A stretch of 64,000 nucleotides of DNA, taken from NCBI GenBank assembly GCA_050084985.1, contig JBITNC010000001.1:61318001-61382000 (forward strand). Direction: 5' to 3'. Source of the DNA: Nageia nagi. Its lineage: Eukaryota > Pinophyta. The position numbers were made by a program, and so were the translations under genes. The notes beneath the pieces were generated by a model. The model was not told the origin of the DNA, did no database searches, and saw only the letters and a program-made list of their open reading frames with translations. Below are positions 1-8,572 of the stretch, piece after piece (position 1 is the stretch's first letter; every line of letters begins with the position of its first letter).

Positions 1-394
1 AATGAAGCACATAGGGAAGGTCATGGGTATTTCTCTTATTGAAATACCCACATAGCTTTCACATTTATTATAATAATAATAATAATTTTAATTTAATTAA
101 TTAATTAATTTTTTTAAGGTTTGGGTTGCTACTAATCTAGTTACAATTGCTAGCGATCCTTATGGATCATTGGCACTTGACTTATGATCATCGATGTTTG
201 ACTATGCAGAGCAATAAAAAGAAAAAGTCCACTTGTCACTTTCTAATTTGCTTTTTAGTGCCAAGTCAAAGCTCTTGTTGCCCTACCCTACCATCTGAGT
301 AGTTGACCCTATACCTCCCTTTTTACTATTGATTTGAGTCATGATGCCATCATAAGGATGATCCACATTGCACAAGAGCCCCATGAGGGAAGAG
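1..394. other. 3' region of giant element copy A upstream of the antisense PMD gene
   Basis: This AT-rich stretch has no open frame. From about position 121 it is alignable by eye with 57721-57960 of copy B, for example the block ending in ccatgaggga agag before a GTAAGT. It therefore belongs between the element's 3' LTR and the antisense PMD coding region, and would serve as that gene's promoter or 5' leader. The motif gatcatcgatg recurs. I see nothing else in it. Confidence 0.5.
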
Positions 395-458
395 GTAAGT
401 TTTAAAACCACCCTTTTTATTTTTTGCTTATTAATTCATTTTTAATCTACTTTTGCAG
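395..458 (+). other. Possible short intron of the antisense PMD gene
   Basis: A consensus donor GTAAGT at 395-400 is followed 58 nt later by a T-rich tract and TTTTGCAG ending at 458. The stretch between is T-rich, as plant introns are. Copy B keeps the preceding exon-like sequence and has GTAGGG at the donor, with a TAG acceptor further on. At 64 nt it would be close to the minimum for plant introns, so this is tentative. Confidence 0.3.
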
Positions 459-699
459 AAATAGGTACCATAGGATGCTTAGAAATAGTATTTATGTGTT
501 TCTTAACTATTCATTTTCTTAAATTAGGCCTATTTTTTAATGTTTTTATAAAAACTTTAAAACCCTGATCGTGATCATCGACCAAAGTTGAAGGGTTTCA
601 GGATCATCAACATTCGATTATCAAATGCTAGTGATCTTAGACCTTGATCATCTAATCATCAATGTTTGCAAATTTTTTTAACTTATTTTATCACTAATT

Positions 700-1207
700 G
701 CTATTAGGTTTGAGATATCTTTGAGCTAAGAGGTATATATGCTTGCATACTTGAGGATGGTTGTGTCTTGTTGATTGCCACTGATCATACCTTTCTTCAT
801 GTGATTGGGTTTAGAGCTAGGCATTACATGGGTCACATTCACTGGGACTACCCACTATTGGTAACATTGCTGGAGAGGTGGGATTCTTTGATAAGTACCT
901 TCCATCTTCCTAAGGGGGATATGACTATCATGGTGGAGGACATCCACCATTTATACTATTTACCTATTTAGAGTCAATGAATTTAGCACACAATCGATCA
1001 AGTTCAATGCACCTAACTATCATAGTAGTTTACAAGGTAGGTGTTGTTTTTGGAGTTATGAGCAAAATATTTTTTGGATTTCTTCTATACCTCAAGTATT
1101 AGAGGAATGACTAAAAGGGTCTTCTCAGATCCTCTTACCTAATGGGGCTAATATAGTGCTATGCTCTTAGATATTGATAATGGGAGATTTCCTTGGTCAT
1201 TATTACC
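700..1207 (+). pseudogene. Antisense plant mobile domain (PMD) gene of copy A, 5' part
   Basis: The frame through 738-971 reads into FHLPKGDMTIMVEDIHHLYY followed by LPI. This is the hallmark PMD motif (HLPxGEMTxTLEDV...LPI) of the plant mobile domain, also called the aminotransferase-like domain, known from MAIN/MAIL proteins and from retrotransposon-borne relatives. The upstream residues DGCVLLIATDHTFLHVIGF fit the usual N-terminal helix. After 971 the frame continues with stops (KYFLDFFYTSS, then FSDPLT) to the TE1 insertion at 1208 and resumes at 8573. The gene lies antisense to the host retrotransposon between its pol side and 3' LTR. That is where Tat elements are known to carry antisense ORFs. 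Stops and the TE1 insertion make it a pseudogene here. Family membership is solid; any role, such as silencing interference, is inference. Confidence 0.75.
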
Positions 1208-1382
1208 TGTTGATTGAGATTGTGTAATATGTGCGCCTGGAACAATCTTAACCAAAGTAGTTCACAAACAGATTGTGGGACGCAGCCTGATCTCCAGAGA
1301 AGGCCGGTTCCTTATCCATTGGGTAAAGAAAAAGTAACAGGAAAGAGATAAAAAGAGTAGGGAGCGAGAGATTCAAGAAAAA

Positions 1383-1466
1383 GGATAGGGTAACAAGAAA
1401 GGAAGTAAAAGGATAGGGTAACGAGAGAGGAAGTAAAGGGATAGGGTAACGAGAGAGAAAGCAAAG
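1383..1466. repeat. 28-bp tandem repeat, three copies, in the TE1 LTR
   Basis: Three consecutive 28-bp units start ggatagggtaac at 1383, 1411 and 1439. They differ at only a few bases. The same array is at 7537-7620 in the other LTR. It lies in the transcribed R-U5 part of the minus-strand element. Confidence 0.9.
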
Positions 1467-1795
1467 GGGTAGATCACTAGTTCAGCGCGGGCTTTCGCAG
1501 TGTGCGAAACCTTGGCCTGAATCTAGTGTCGCAGCCACAGAACAAGTTCTCACTCTCTGAATAGCTCCCCAGCTTCTACTCTACCATGTAGCAGACACAG
1601 TTATACTAGCAACCCGCAACTGTTACTCAGGAAACAAGCTAAGCTGCCACAATGTAACCAAATTAAGAATAACAATTACGAGTGCTAGACAAGAAAGGTC
1701 AAGATGGTTTCATAGTACCGGACTGAAGCTACAGGTCTTCGAGAACAAATGAAAAGGGCAATACTAGGCTTCCGACCCTAGTTTCTCTTTATTTT

Positions 1796-1807
1796 CATAT
1801 ATTTATA
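1796..1807 (-). promoter_or_regulatory. TATA box of the TE1 LTR (minus strand)
   Basis: The minus strand reads TATAAATATATG here, and the matching site lies at 7950-7961 in the 5' LTR. It sits roughly mid-LTR, as expected for a Pol II LTR promoter driving gag leftwards from the 7362-8567 copy. Confidence 0.6.
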
Positions 1808-2506
1808 CTGTATTAATAACAGTTACAAGATTACAGAATAGAAACGTTTACAAAACGGCCGCAAGATTCCGGCCTTCTTGAACTGATATCACCTACATAT
1901 GACACTTGGCCGACTGTTACAAAATTGGGTAGATCACCGACGATTCGGTTCCCTGATGATGGCGCTCAGGTATTTTGCAGACTTCCTTCTCTCCCGGAAT
2001 GTTCAATTCTCCAACTCGGACTCTTCGATTTTTCATTGCGGCCTATTTTCCTCTGGACGCGGTCTTAATCCCAAATGTTAATCTTTCCTCTTCGCCTGAC
2101 ATCAGCCTTGAATCTCTGGACTTCTTTATTCACTGGCTCCGGACACTAAATTGCTCCTTGATGATGTCATCCATTCCGGGCTCCGGTTTGCTTTATGAAT
2201 GTAAACTTTATATCTCCTTGTGACGTCACCTTTGAATCTCCGGAATTTCCTTTATGGCTCCGGATACTAAGTCGCTACCTGCTGACGTCATATCCTACGG
2301 ACTCCGGCCTTTTATTTATTCCGAATAGCTCCCGGGGACATTAAGGTGAACTCATGATAATAATTGTAATACCCCGGGCCCTTCTTCAAGAATTTTAATG
2401 TAGGAATCTACATTGTGGCGACTTCTGAGGGAAAATTTCGCCTTTATGGAAGAGGAATTTAGAACCCAGTCTGTTATTTACATGAATCAAAGAATTGTAC
2501 CTTACT

Positions 2507-3688
2507 TTAGCTCTGCAGACTCAGGATCTGCTGGACTTTATTCCAATCCATCGGGATCCCGTAAAAATCTTTCAGCCTTGCTTGCGCTAAGGCTGTATGG
2601 TTCAGCACCTCATATGATATATTTGCATGTCTCCTCAGCAATTGCTGTATCCTAAAGCTGCCGTCAGCCAAAGAATCAAAGAATTTTACAAAATTTGTCT
2701 CATCGAAGGACACCAGGAGTGTATCAACATCATCCGTATTCTGAATCCTATTCCGCAGACTACTCAAAAAATTAGCCTCTGTGACGAGTGAGCCGTCGCT
2801 TCTCCATAAGTCTGGGATTCTGGACGCATTCAACCCTTGAATTTCTGATTTTAGGGTCTCCATCTCTTGCGTCCGGCGCAGGACATTATTACGAATCTCC
2901 TGACAAACCCATTTACCCCTCCCTGGGTAATCAATCACCGACATGAGCTCCACTCGGTCACCAATGTTATATGACTGCAATTTCTCATTCGAGAGGCTGT
3001 TTAGTCTTTTATTTGCCTGCTTAGCCTGTTCTGAAATGGGGTTCAGAATACTCTCACATCTTGTTACTTCGGCTTTGAGCCTTTTGAGCTCTGATAAGCA
3101 CAACTCCGCGTGATCCCTTAGACGGATCAAGTCTTTTATTTCTTGCATCTTCAATTCCCAAAATTTTTCTTTGGTATTCAACAGAAAAGATCTGTCGACC
3201 TTCTTAGCATCCAGCCTCGCTTGGAGCTCCGCCAGGTTAGCGTTCAGGTTGCTGATTTCTGCTGCCTTGGCATTTATTTCTGCCTCCTTTTGAGCGATGA
3301 TAGCCTCCTTTTGGACGAGCATATCCGCTGTAGGGGCAGCCGCTAAACTAGTCTGCAAAACTATTATGTTATTCTCTACCGCTTTCAGCCTTATTTTATT
3401 GTTATCTAATTGCAGCTTCATGGCCTCATGGGCCTTTTGTAGCTTGTGGTACCTGACCTCCAATTTGGTGAGTTCGGTTATATTGAGGTCCACAGCTGTT
3501 TGCAGGAGCTCATTTTTATCGCTCCGTGGGATGCTGCAGGTATCTATTTTGACCTGTGTATTCATTGATGACAGCTCGCCCTGCCCCTCTTGTGGGTCTT
3601 GGGCAATGGCCATTTCAAGCACCTTATTCTTTGGATCCATGGAGGTCCGGAATCTCACCGGATTTTCCAGTGGTGGGAGTTTTTCCAT
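2507..3688 (-). CDS. TE1 second ORF, C-terminal coiled-coil part (unrecognised)
   Basis: This 393-codon open frame begins MEKLPPLENPVRF. It is dominated by heptad-like helical sequence from about residue 55 to 235 (runs such as LTKLEVRYHKLQKAHEAMKL, and repeated AEI...AEL units), so a long coiled coil is predicted. The C-terminal quarter is globular in composition (FVKFFDSLADGSFRIQQLLR). It is in the same frame as the 3734-5077 ORF and separated from it by only 15 codons holding two stops. It was therefore probably the C-terminus of one larger protein. It ends 94 bp from the 3' LTR. I do not recognise a family; structural self-association is the only role the sequence suggests. Confidence 0.7.
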   Translation of the reverse strand: MEKLPPLENPVRFRTSMDPKNKVLEMAIAQDPQEGQGELSSMNTQVKIDTCSIPRSDKNELLQTAVDLNITELTKLEVRYHKLQKAHEAMKLQLDNNKIRLKAVENNIIVLQTSLAAAPTADMLVQKEAIIAQKEAEINAKAAEISNLNANLAELQARLDAKKVDRSFLLNTKEKFWELKMQEIKDLIRLRDHAELCLSELKRLKAEVTRCESILNPISEQAKQANKRLNSLSNEKLQSYNIGDRVELMSVIDYPGRGKWVCQEIRNNVLRRTQEMETLKSEIQGLNASRIPDLWRSDGSLVTEANFLSSLRNRIQNTDDVDTLLVSFDETNFVKFFDSLADGSFRIQQLLRRHANISYEVLNHTALAQARLKDFYGIPMDWNKVQQILSLQS

Positions 3689-3733
3689 TTGCCTCTACAT
3701 CCATGCCTCTTGCCCTTGCTTAATTTGCTGATA

Positions 3734-5077
3734 TTATTGCATGATGCCCTCCACGGATACCTGTTGCCTGGAGACCATGATAAAGGGAGATTTTGAGCTC
3801 AACTCCTGAGATGCAGCAGCAACAATCTGTTGAGCCGGTGTGAAGGGGCTAGCTTGGCTGGCCCCGGGAGTACTGCTTCCGGAAGGATCTGCTGCAGGAA
3901 GTGTTGAGATAGAGAGAGGAGCAGACGATGGAGGTGGAGAGGGTGGGGGTGATGAAGGTATTGTAATGATGCTTGTGAGGGAAGGAATTTGTAGAATGGG
4001 TGTAGGAAGAAGGGGGCTCTGTCGTTGGGTGGTCGGTGGTGAAATGAGAGATGGTATGTGTGCAGCTGGAATAGCTGCTGGAATTGGGGGAAGGGTGATG
4101 GAAACGGAAATGGGAATAGTATGAGCCGGTAGAGCAGAAGAAAGAGAAAGAGGGGAAGAAGGAGTAGGAAGCGTACCTGAGGGCATCGGGCTCCTCCTTC
4201 TCCTTTTAGGTGGTGGTGGTAGTGATGCCTTCTCCATCTGTGTTTTCCTTTTGGCCATGTAGACTCTTTCTGGCCTCTTAGTCACCATCTCCGTGGAAAT
4301 CTCCCTGATTTCCTCCTCATGTTGCTTTTCCCGGGCTGGTGCTTGAGACATAGCATGCCCCTGCTCTTCACTGTCATCAGAATCTTCACCCGTAGGAACT
4401 TCTGTGGGATGTTCCAATCCCCACATCTTCTCAAATTTGTTGTCTAGATCAGATTCTAGAGGAGTGTTCCTATTCCCAAACTCAATCCTGTACTGGGTGA
4501 AGGCAGCTATCTTCTCTTCGCTCCATCTTTCATCCCTTAGTGTCTTCAAGGCCTTTTTCGAGATGGAGTCAGTTCTCGGGTCAAAATTTGCCTTCTTGTT
4601 GTAGAAACTCAGCCATGGCGGTAAGAAGTCCTGAGTGGTTGCGGCGGTGGGCATCACCTTATCCTCCTGCTCTGGATTTCGCCATTTAAGCAGCTCTGGC
4701 CTATTTTCAGCTCTGAAGGCCGGAGGATTGGGCTGGCTTCTCAGCTTCTTGCCAAAATTGTCATCCGGGTCATACGAACAATATTGACTCAATTCTTTCA
4801 ATTTCAGCTTCAGGAGTTTTGCCCTTAAATGGTCACTTGCTCCCCTGCTCTGGAGCACCAGGTCATGCACCCTGTGGGGGAGAGCATAGACTCCTCTCTT
4901 CTTTGCGGCAGCTCCATATTTCGAGTCAATGTAGTCCATCTGTCTGGCATATTCTATGCTGAAAATCCAATCCGTCACATGAATTGGCAGCAAAAATGGG
5001 GCCCCAGAAAATCCATACAGCCTAATGAACATTCCATTCTCTGCAAAAAACCAGTCCCCGACCTCTACATGGGGCAT
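3734..5077 (-). CDS. TE1 second ORF, central part: helical N-domain plus proline/serine-rich region (unrecognised)
   Basis: This is a 447-codon frame. Residues 1-130 form a compact domain (GDWFFAENGMFIRLYGFSGA, then IFSIEYARQMDYIDSKYG). An acidic stretch (GEDSDDSEE) lies around residue 230. A basic cluster, PPPPKRRRRSP, near residue 290 looks like a nuclear localisation signal. Residues 300-430 are rich in Pro, Ser and Thr and look disordered. The frame overlaps the upstream 5065-5421 ORF by 13 nt in the minus-one frame, and ends in TAA (from a probable CAA) just before the coiled-coil ORF in the same frame. The three pieces look like one protein of about 970 residues. No pol, envelope or transposase motif is seen, so I assign no function. 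Confidence 0.7.
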   Translation of the reverse strand: MPHVEVGDWFFAENGMFIRLYGFSGAPFLLPIHVTDWIFSIEYARQMDYIDSKYGAAAKKRGVYALPHRVHDLVLQSRGASDHLRAKLLKLKLKELSQYCSYDPDDNFGKKLRSQPNPPAFRAENRPELLKWRNPEQEDKVMPTAATTQDFLPPWLSFYNKKANFDPRTDSISKKALKTLRDERWSEEKIAAFTQYRIEFGNRNTPLESDLDNKFEKMWGLEHPTEVPTGEDSDDSEEQGHAMSQAPAREKQHEEEIREISTEMVTKRPERVYMAKRKTQMEKASLPPPPKRRRRSPMPSGTLPTPSSPLSLSSALPAHTIPISVSITLPPIPAAIPAAHIPSLISPPTTQRQSPLLPTPILQIPSLTSIITIPSSPPPSPPPSSAPLSISTLPAADPSGSSTPGASQASPFTPAQQIVAAASQELSSKSPFIMVSRQQVSVEGIMQ

Positions 5078-5421
5078 GCGGAGGTCATAGAAGGGGGTGG
5101 ACAGAAAGCCTCCGTTATTGCAATGGAATCCAGATTTAGGATGGTCTTCCCCTGCAAATCCCTGACTATCCTAGTCGCAGGATCGAATGCCCCTTTTACA
5201 ATTTCTACCAACTCGGGAGCAGGAAAGCATCTATGCGGGACAAAATGCATAAGACCCGAACCCATGGGTGAGTGTGCTATATGGTTGAAGCTGAAGTTCG
5301 GGCACTTACCTTCTGCGGTGCCCTTGGGATTTTTATTTGGGGCTGTAATCTCCGTATCCCATAGCAACTCCATTGAATCGGATACCTTCCTTACAGTCTT
5401 CACCGCTGATCCTGAGCTCAT
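5065..5421 (-). CDS. TE1 second ORF, N-terminal part (unrecognised)
   Basis: This 118-codon frame starts MSSGSAVKTVRKVSDS at an ATG (CAT at 5419-5421). It contains a pattern, FDPATRIVRDLQGKTILNLD, followed by a short helix and a proline run. That layout is common in plant transposon-associated ORFs of unknown function. It overlaps the next ORF by 13 nt and would join it by a minus-one shift; without a shift it stops at TAG. The 527 bp between the gag stop (5949) and this start has no long ORF, so the gene would need its own promoter, a spliced mRNA or reinitiation. Confidence 0.6.
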   Translation of the reverse strand: MSSGSAVKTVRKVSDSMELLWDTEITAPNKNPKGTAEGKCPNFSFNHIAHSPMGSGLMHFVPHRCFPAPELVEIVKGAFDPATRIVRDLQGKTILNLDSIAITEAFCPPPSMTSACPM

Positions 5422-5948
5422 TGTCGTTTGCTTGAGCTTTGCTTATCACCCTTCTTGGGCCACTGCTTATGCCTCAAACTCGGATTCTCTTGCTCTATTT
5501 CACAGTTCCTGGCAATGCTCAGTAAGCGCTAACTTTGCAAATTTGTGAGCCAAAACTTTCTATGAATGCTAGCATATAGGTGTCTTGGTAAGTAGTGCTC
5601 TGGGTCTTTTAATAGCTCACTTGAACGCACGATCTTTCGAAGCGAGGGAAATCAACTCACGACAACCGCATTAATAACTGATTTGTCGTTTTACGATCTT
5701 TTCGGGAACCTTGGGATTTGATTGCATGTACCCTCTTGGAAACTTTAATTCTGCCGGCGCAAAAAGGTTCCACTACTATTTACGTTACGCTAGTAGTAAA
5801 TTACTGACAATAACCACTCGAAATAAATGCAACATCACACCATTTACAATATGTATACAAATCAAATTCCTTCTTTCCAACGGTCACTTTCCCGCGCTGG
5901 CGGGCTTCAGAAAAACTACTGTGTCCGCTGGTGTGGAATTCATCAAGT

Positions 5949-7214
5949 TCACGTTCCGGCTTTGTCATCCGCCATGCCAAGCGGAGGAATACCTCCACTC
6001 CTCGACAGATACTCTTGGTATTGAAAAATAGGGTAGGTTGTTTGTTCATGAGCATCATTACAAGCCAAACACAACCCATTAACCGCCCCAGAAGTGGAAG
6101 CTTGGTCCGCATCCTCATTCAACACATGTTGAGCTTTCTCTACAGCAGGGTAGGGATACCTTCTGGCATTATTTTGTCTGGTCAACACGGTAATCTGGTT
6201 TGCCATATTTCTACACAAATTCCGGAGTTCCTGAATTTCTGTAGATGATGCTACTCCTTGGTTCATATTAGGCTGATGTGGAGCTGGTAAGGCCAAGGGA
6301 GCTCTAGGAATTGGCAAATTTGACGACCAGGGTTGAATAGGGGCAGGAATATTAGCCAGAGGTGGAACTGAACTGATTACCGGAGGTCTCAAAATCTGCT
6401 GTTGTGTTGTGGTTATTGGGAAATAGGGCATTGGCATACGGCTTGGTAATTTCCCAACTGCAATAAGGCATGATTCAGCATATACTACTTGTCTATAGAC
6501 CTCCGGAAAGGTATTCAATCCGGAATTTTGGATTTGCAGAGAGAGATCCAGAGGAAAGGCTCTCAGGTAATACATCAAAGCTTGAAACTGCTGAGGCCTG
6601 ACTGGCATGGGTACTCTCGTCCACGTTCTCTGGAATCTAATGTTGAAATCCGGGATGTTCTCTTGTTCAAACCTTTTGATTGACGTGAATTGAGTGAGCA
6701 GAGAAAAGGGATCCCCTAGTTCATTAAACTCCAAGATAAAGGGCTCTGCCAGTTGAGCCCAGGTACTGATGGATCCATTAGAAAGGCCCCTGTACCAATC
6801 CAGGACCTTTCCTTTGAAAGACTGAGCCAGTAATCTCACCATAATATCTTCATGCTGAATATTGTGAATCTTTGCTAGGCCGGCTACATCCACACAGTGC
6901 TCATAAGCCATTTTTTCTGAAGTTGCATCAAACTCCAGAAGGGTTTTAAAAACATTTGCTGGGATATCATGTAATACCACCAGAGCTATGGGTACCCCAT
7001 TGTCCCATTCCGGATAAATATTCTGAGCTGGATTAGCCATTCTAGGGAAGGTATCTCTAGTATGAAGATTGGATGGTTCTGGCTTGATAAAGGATTTTAG
7101 GGAGTCGATACTATTCAGAGACTTGGACTTGATCAGGGTCTTTCTCCTAGGAGTATCTAACTTCCCAAACTCTGGTGTTTCTTTTGCTGCTCTAGTTTTA
7201 GATCTTGTCCACAT
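5949..7214 (-). CDS. TE1 gag (retrotransposon capsid protein)
   Basis: I take the start at the ATG ending at 7214 (MWTRSKTRAAKE). The frame stays open upstream, but only through leader and LTR sequence. The 421-residue product has a clear Retrotrans_gag capsid domain (LAQSFKGKVLDWYRGLSNGS, EPFILEFNELGDP, FTSIKRFEQENIPDFNIRFQ). A proline-rich stretch follows, then a zinc-knuckle-like CLACNDAHEQTTYP. In the usual CX2CX3HX4C knuckle the last position would be Cys; here it is Tyr. The gene lies directly behind the leader, as expected. It is intact as an ORF and could still supply capsid, though the damaged knuckle may weaken RNA binding. Confidence 0.88.
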   Translation of the reverse strand: MWTRSKTRAAKETPEFGKLDTPRRKTLIKSKSLNSIDSLKSFIKPEPSNLHTRDTFPRMANPAQNIYPEWDNGVPIALVVLHDIPANVFKTLLEFDATSEKMAYEHCVDVAGLAKIHNIQHEDIMVRLLAQSFKGKVLDWYRGLSNGSISTWAQLAEPFILEFNELGDPFSLLTQFTSIKRFEQENIPDFNIRFQRTWTRVPMPVRPQQFQALMYYLRAFPLDLSLQIQNSGLNTFPEVYRQVVYAESCLIAVGKLPSRMPMPYFPITTTQQQILRPPVISSVPPLANIPAPIQPWSSNLPIPRAPLALPAPHQPNMNQGVASSTEIQELRNLCRNMANQITVLTRQNNARRYPYPAVEKAQHVLNEDADQASTSGAVNGLCLACNDAHEQTTYPIFQYQEYLSRSGGIPPLGMADDKAGT

Positions 7215-7331
7215 AAACTCTAGATTGCAAAAGAAAATGACAGGTTCAAAGCACCTATGATACTCACAAATAATTTGCTTTAGTACATACCATGGATGGT
7301 GCTTCAGCAGAGTCGCCAATAAATTTCTTCG

Positions 7332-7350
7332 TGTCCCACCGGGCGTGCCA
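7332..7350 (-). promoter_or_regulatory. TE1 primer-binding site
   Basis: The minus strand reads TGGCACGCCCGGTGGGAC, 11 nt inside the 5' LTR boundary. A TGG start and length of about 18 nt are standard for a tRNA-primed site, and this sequence resembles primer sites of plant Ty3/gypsy elements. I cannot name the tRNA with certainty. Its presence at the right-hand LTR fixes the element's minus orientation. Confidence 0.75.
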
Positions 7351-7361
7351 AAAAGAAATAC

Positions 7362-8567
7362 TGTTGATTGAGATTGTGTAATATGTGCGCCTGGAACAAT
7401 CTTAACCAAAATAGTTCACGAACAGACTGTGGGACACAGCCTGATCTCCGGAGAAGGCCGGTTCCTTATCCATTGGGTAAAGAAAAAGTAACAGGAAAGA
7501 GATAAAAAGAGTAGGGAGCGAGAGATTCAAGAAAAAGGATAGGGTAACAAGAAAGGAAGTAAAAGGATAGGGTAACGAGAGAGGAAGTAAAGGGATAGGG
7601 TAACGAGAGAGAAAGCAAAGGGGTAGATCACTAGTTCAGCGCAGGCTTTCGCAGTGTGCGAAACCTTGGCCTGAATCTAGTGTCGCAGCCACAGAACAAG
7701 TTCTCACTCTCTGAATAGCTCCCCAGCTTCTACTCTACCATGTAGCAGACACAGTTATACTAGCAACCCGCAACTGTTACTCAGGAAACAAGCTAAGCTA
7801 CCACAATGTAACCAAATTAAGAATAACAATTACGAGTGCTAGACAAGAAAGGTCAAGATGGTTTCATAGTACCGGACTGAAGCTACAGGTCTTCGAGAAC
7901 AAATGAAAAGGGCAATACTAGGCTTTCGACCCTAGTTTCTCTTTATTTTCATATATTTATACTGTATTAATAACAGTTACAAGATTACAGAATAGAAACG
8001 TTTACAAAACGGCCGCAAGATTCCGGCCTTCTTGAACTGATATCACCTACATATGACACTTGGCCGACTGTTACAAAATTGGGCAGATCACCGACGATTC
8101 GGTTCCCTGATGATGGCGCTCAGGTATTTTGCAGACTTCCTTCTCTCCCGGAATGTTCAATTCTCCAACTCGGACTCTTCGATTTTTCATTGCGGCCTAT
8201 TTTCCTCTGGACGTGGTCTTAATCCCAAATGTTAATCTTTCCTCTTCGCCTGACGTCAGCCTTGAATCTTCGGACTTCTTTATTCACTGGCTCCGGACAC
8301 TAAATTGCTCCTTGATGATGTCATCCATTCCGAGCTCCGATTTGCTTTATGAATGTAAACTTTATATCTCCTTGTGACGTCACCTTTGAATCTCCGAAAT
8401 TTCCTTTATGGCTCCAGATACTAAGTCGCTACCTGCTGACGTCATATCCTACGGACTCCGGCCTTTTATTTATTCCGGAATAGCTCCCGGGGACATTAAG
8501 GTGAACTCATGATAATAATTGTAATACCCCGGGCCCTTCTTCAAGAATTTTAATGTAGGAATCTACA
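7362..8567 (-). repeat. TE1 5' LTR (right copy)
   Basis: This 1206-bp LTR is paired with 1208-2412. It abuts the primer-binding site at its left end and the target duplication ttacc at 8568-8572. It should carry the active promoter for the leftward transcript. It includes the 28-bp repeat array at 7537-7620. Confidence 0.92.
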
Positions 8568-8572
8568 TTACC

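Larger units (their letters stand above)
1208..2412 (-). repeat. TE1 3' LTR (left copy)
   Basis: This 1205-bp LTR is nearly identical to 7362-8567. By eye I count about 17 substitutions, all transitions, plus one single-base indel near 2325. On the minus strand a TATA box (TATAAATATATG, plus positions 1796-1807) would set transcription start near 1770. That leaves about 600 bp of U3 and about 560 bp of R-U5. The U5 part holds a 28-bp tandem repeat. Confidence 0.92.
1208..8567 (-). mobile_element. TE1: non-autonomous LTR retrotransposon with gag and a large second ORF
   Basis: TE1 has two LTRs (1208-2412 and 7362-8567) that begin TGTTGATTG and end TCTACA. A perfect 5-bp target duplication, ttacc, lies at 1203-1207 and 8568-8572. 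Genes lie on the minus strand: gag next to the right-hand 5' LTR, then about 970 codons of unrecognised coding sequence. No RT, RNase H, integrase or protease motif is visible in the 4949-bp interior, so pol must come from another element. Comparison with copy B shows it inserted into the antisense PMD gene of the giant element. GC and CpG content are visibly higher than in the flanks, in keeping with a recent arrival. Confidence 0.88.

Noticed and set aside
2414-2432. Plus-strand sequence tgtggcgacttctgaggg next to the left TE1 LTR resembles a primer-binding site, suggesting a plus-strand element.
   Set aside because: Gag lies on the minus strand next to the right LTR, a better primer site is at 7332-7350, and the LTR TATA box also points left. 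I therefore keep the minus orientation; a clear polypurine tract was not found at this end.
3840-4124. Plus-strand glycine- and glutamate-rich open frame (and others at 4829-5548 and 3297-3731).
   Set aside because: They are shadows of the minus-strand TE1 second ORF, arising from its GC-rich Pro/Ser-coding sequence.
5801-6118. Minus-strand 105-codon frame overlapping the end of TE1 gag as a separate gene or gag-pol frameshift product.
   Set aside because: No protease or other motif follows and composition is not protein-like outside the gag overlap, so it is most likely a shadow frame.
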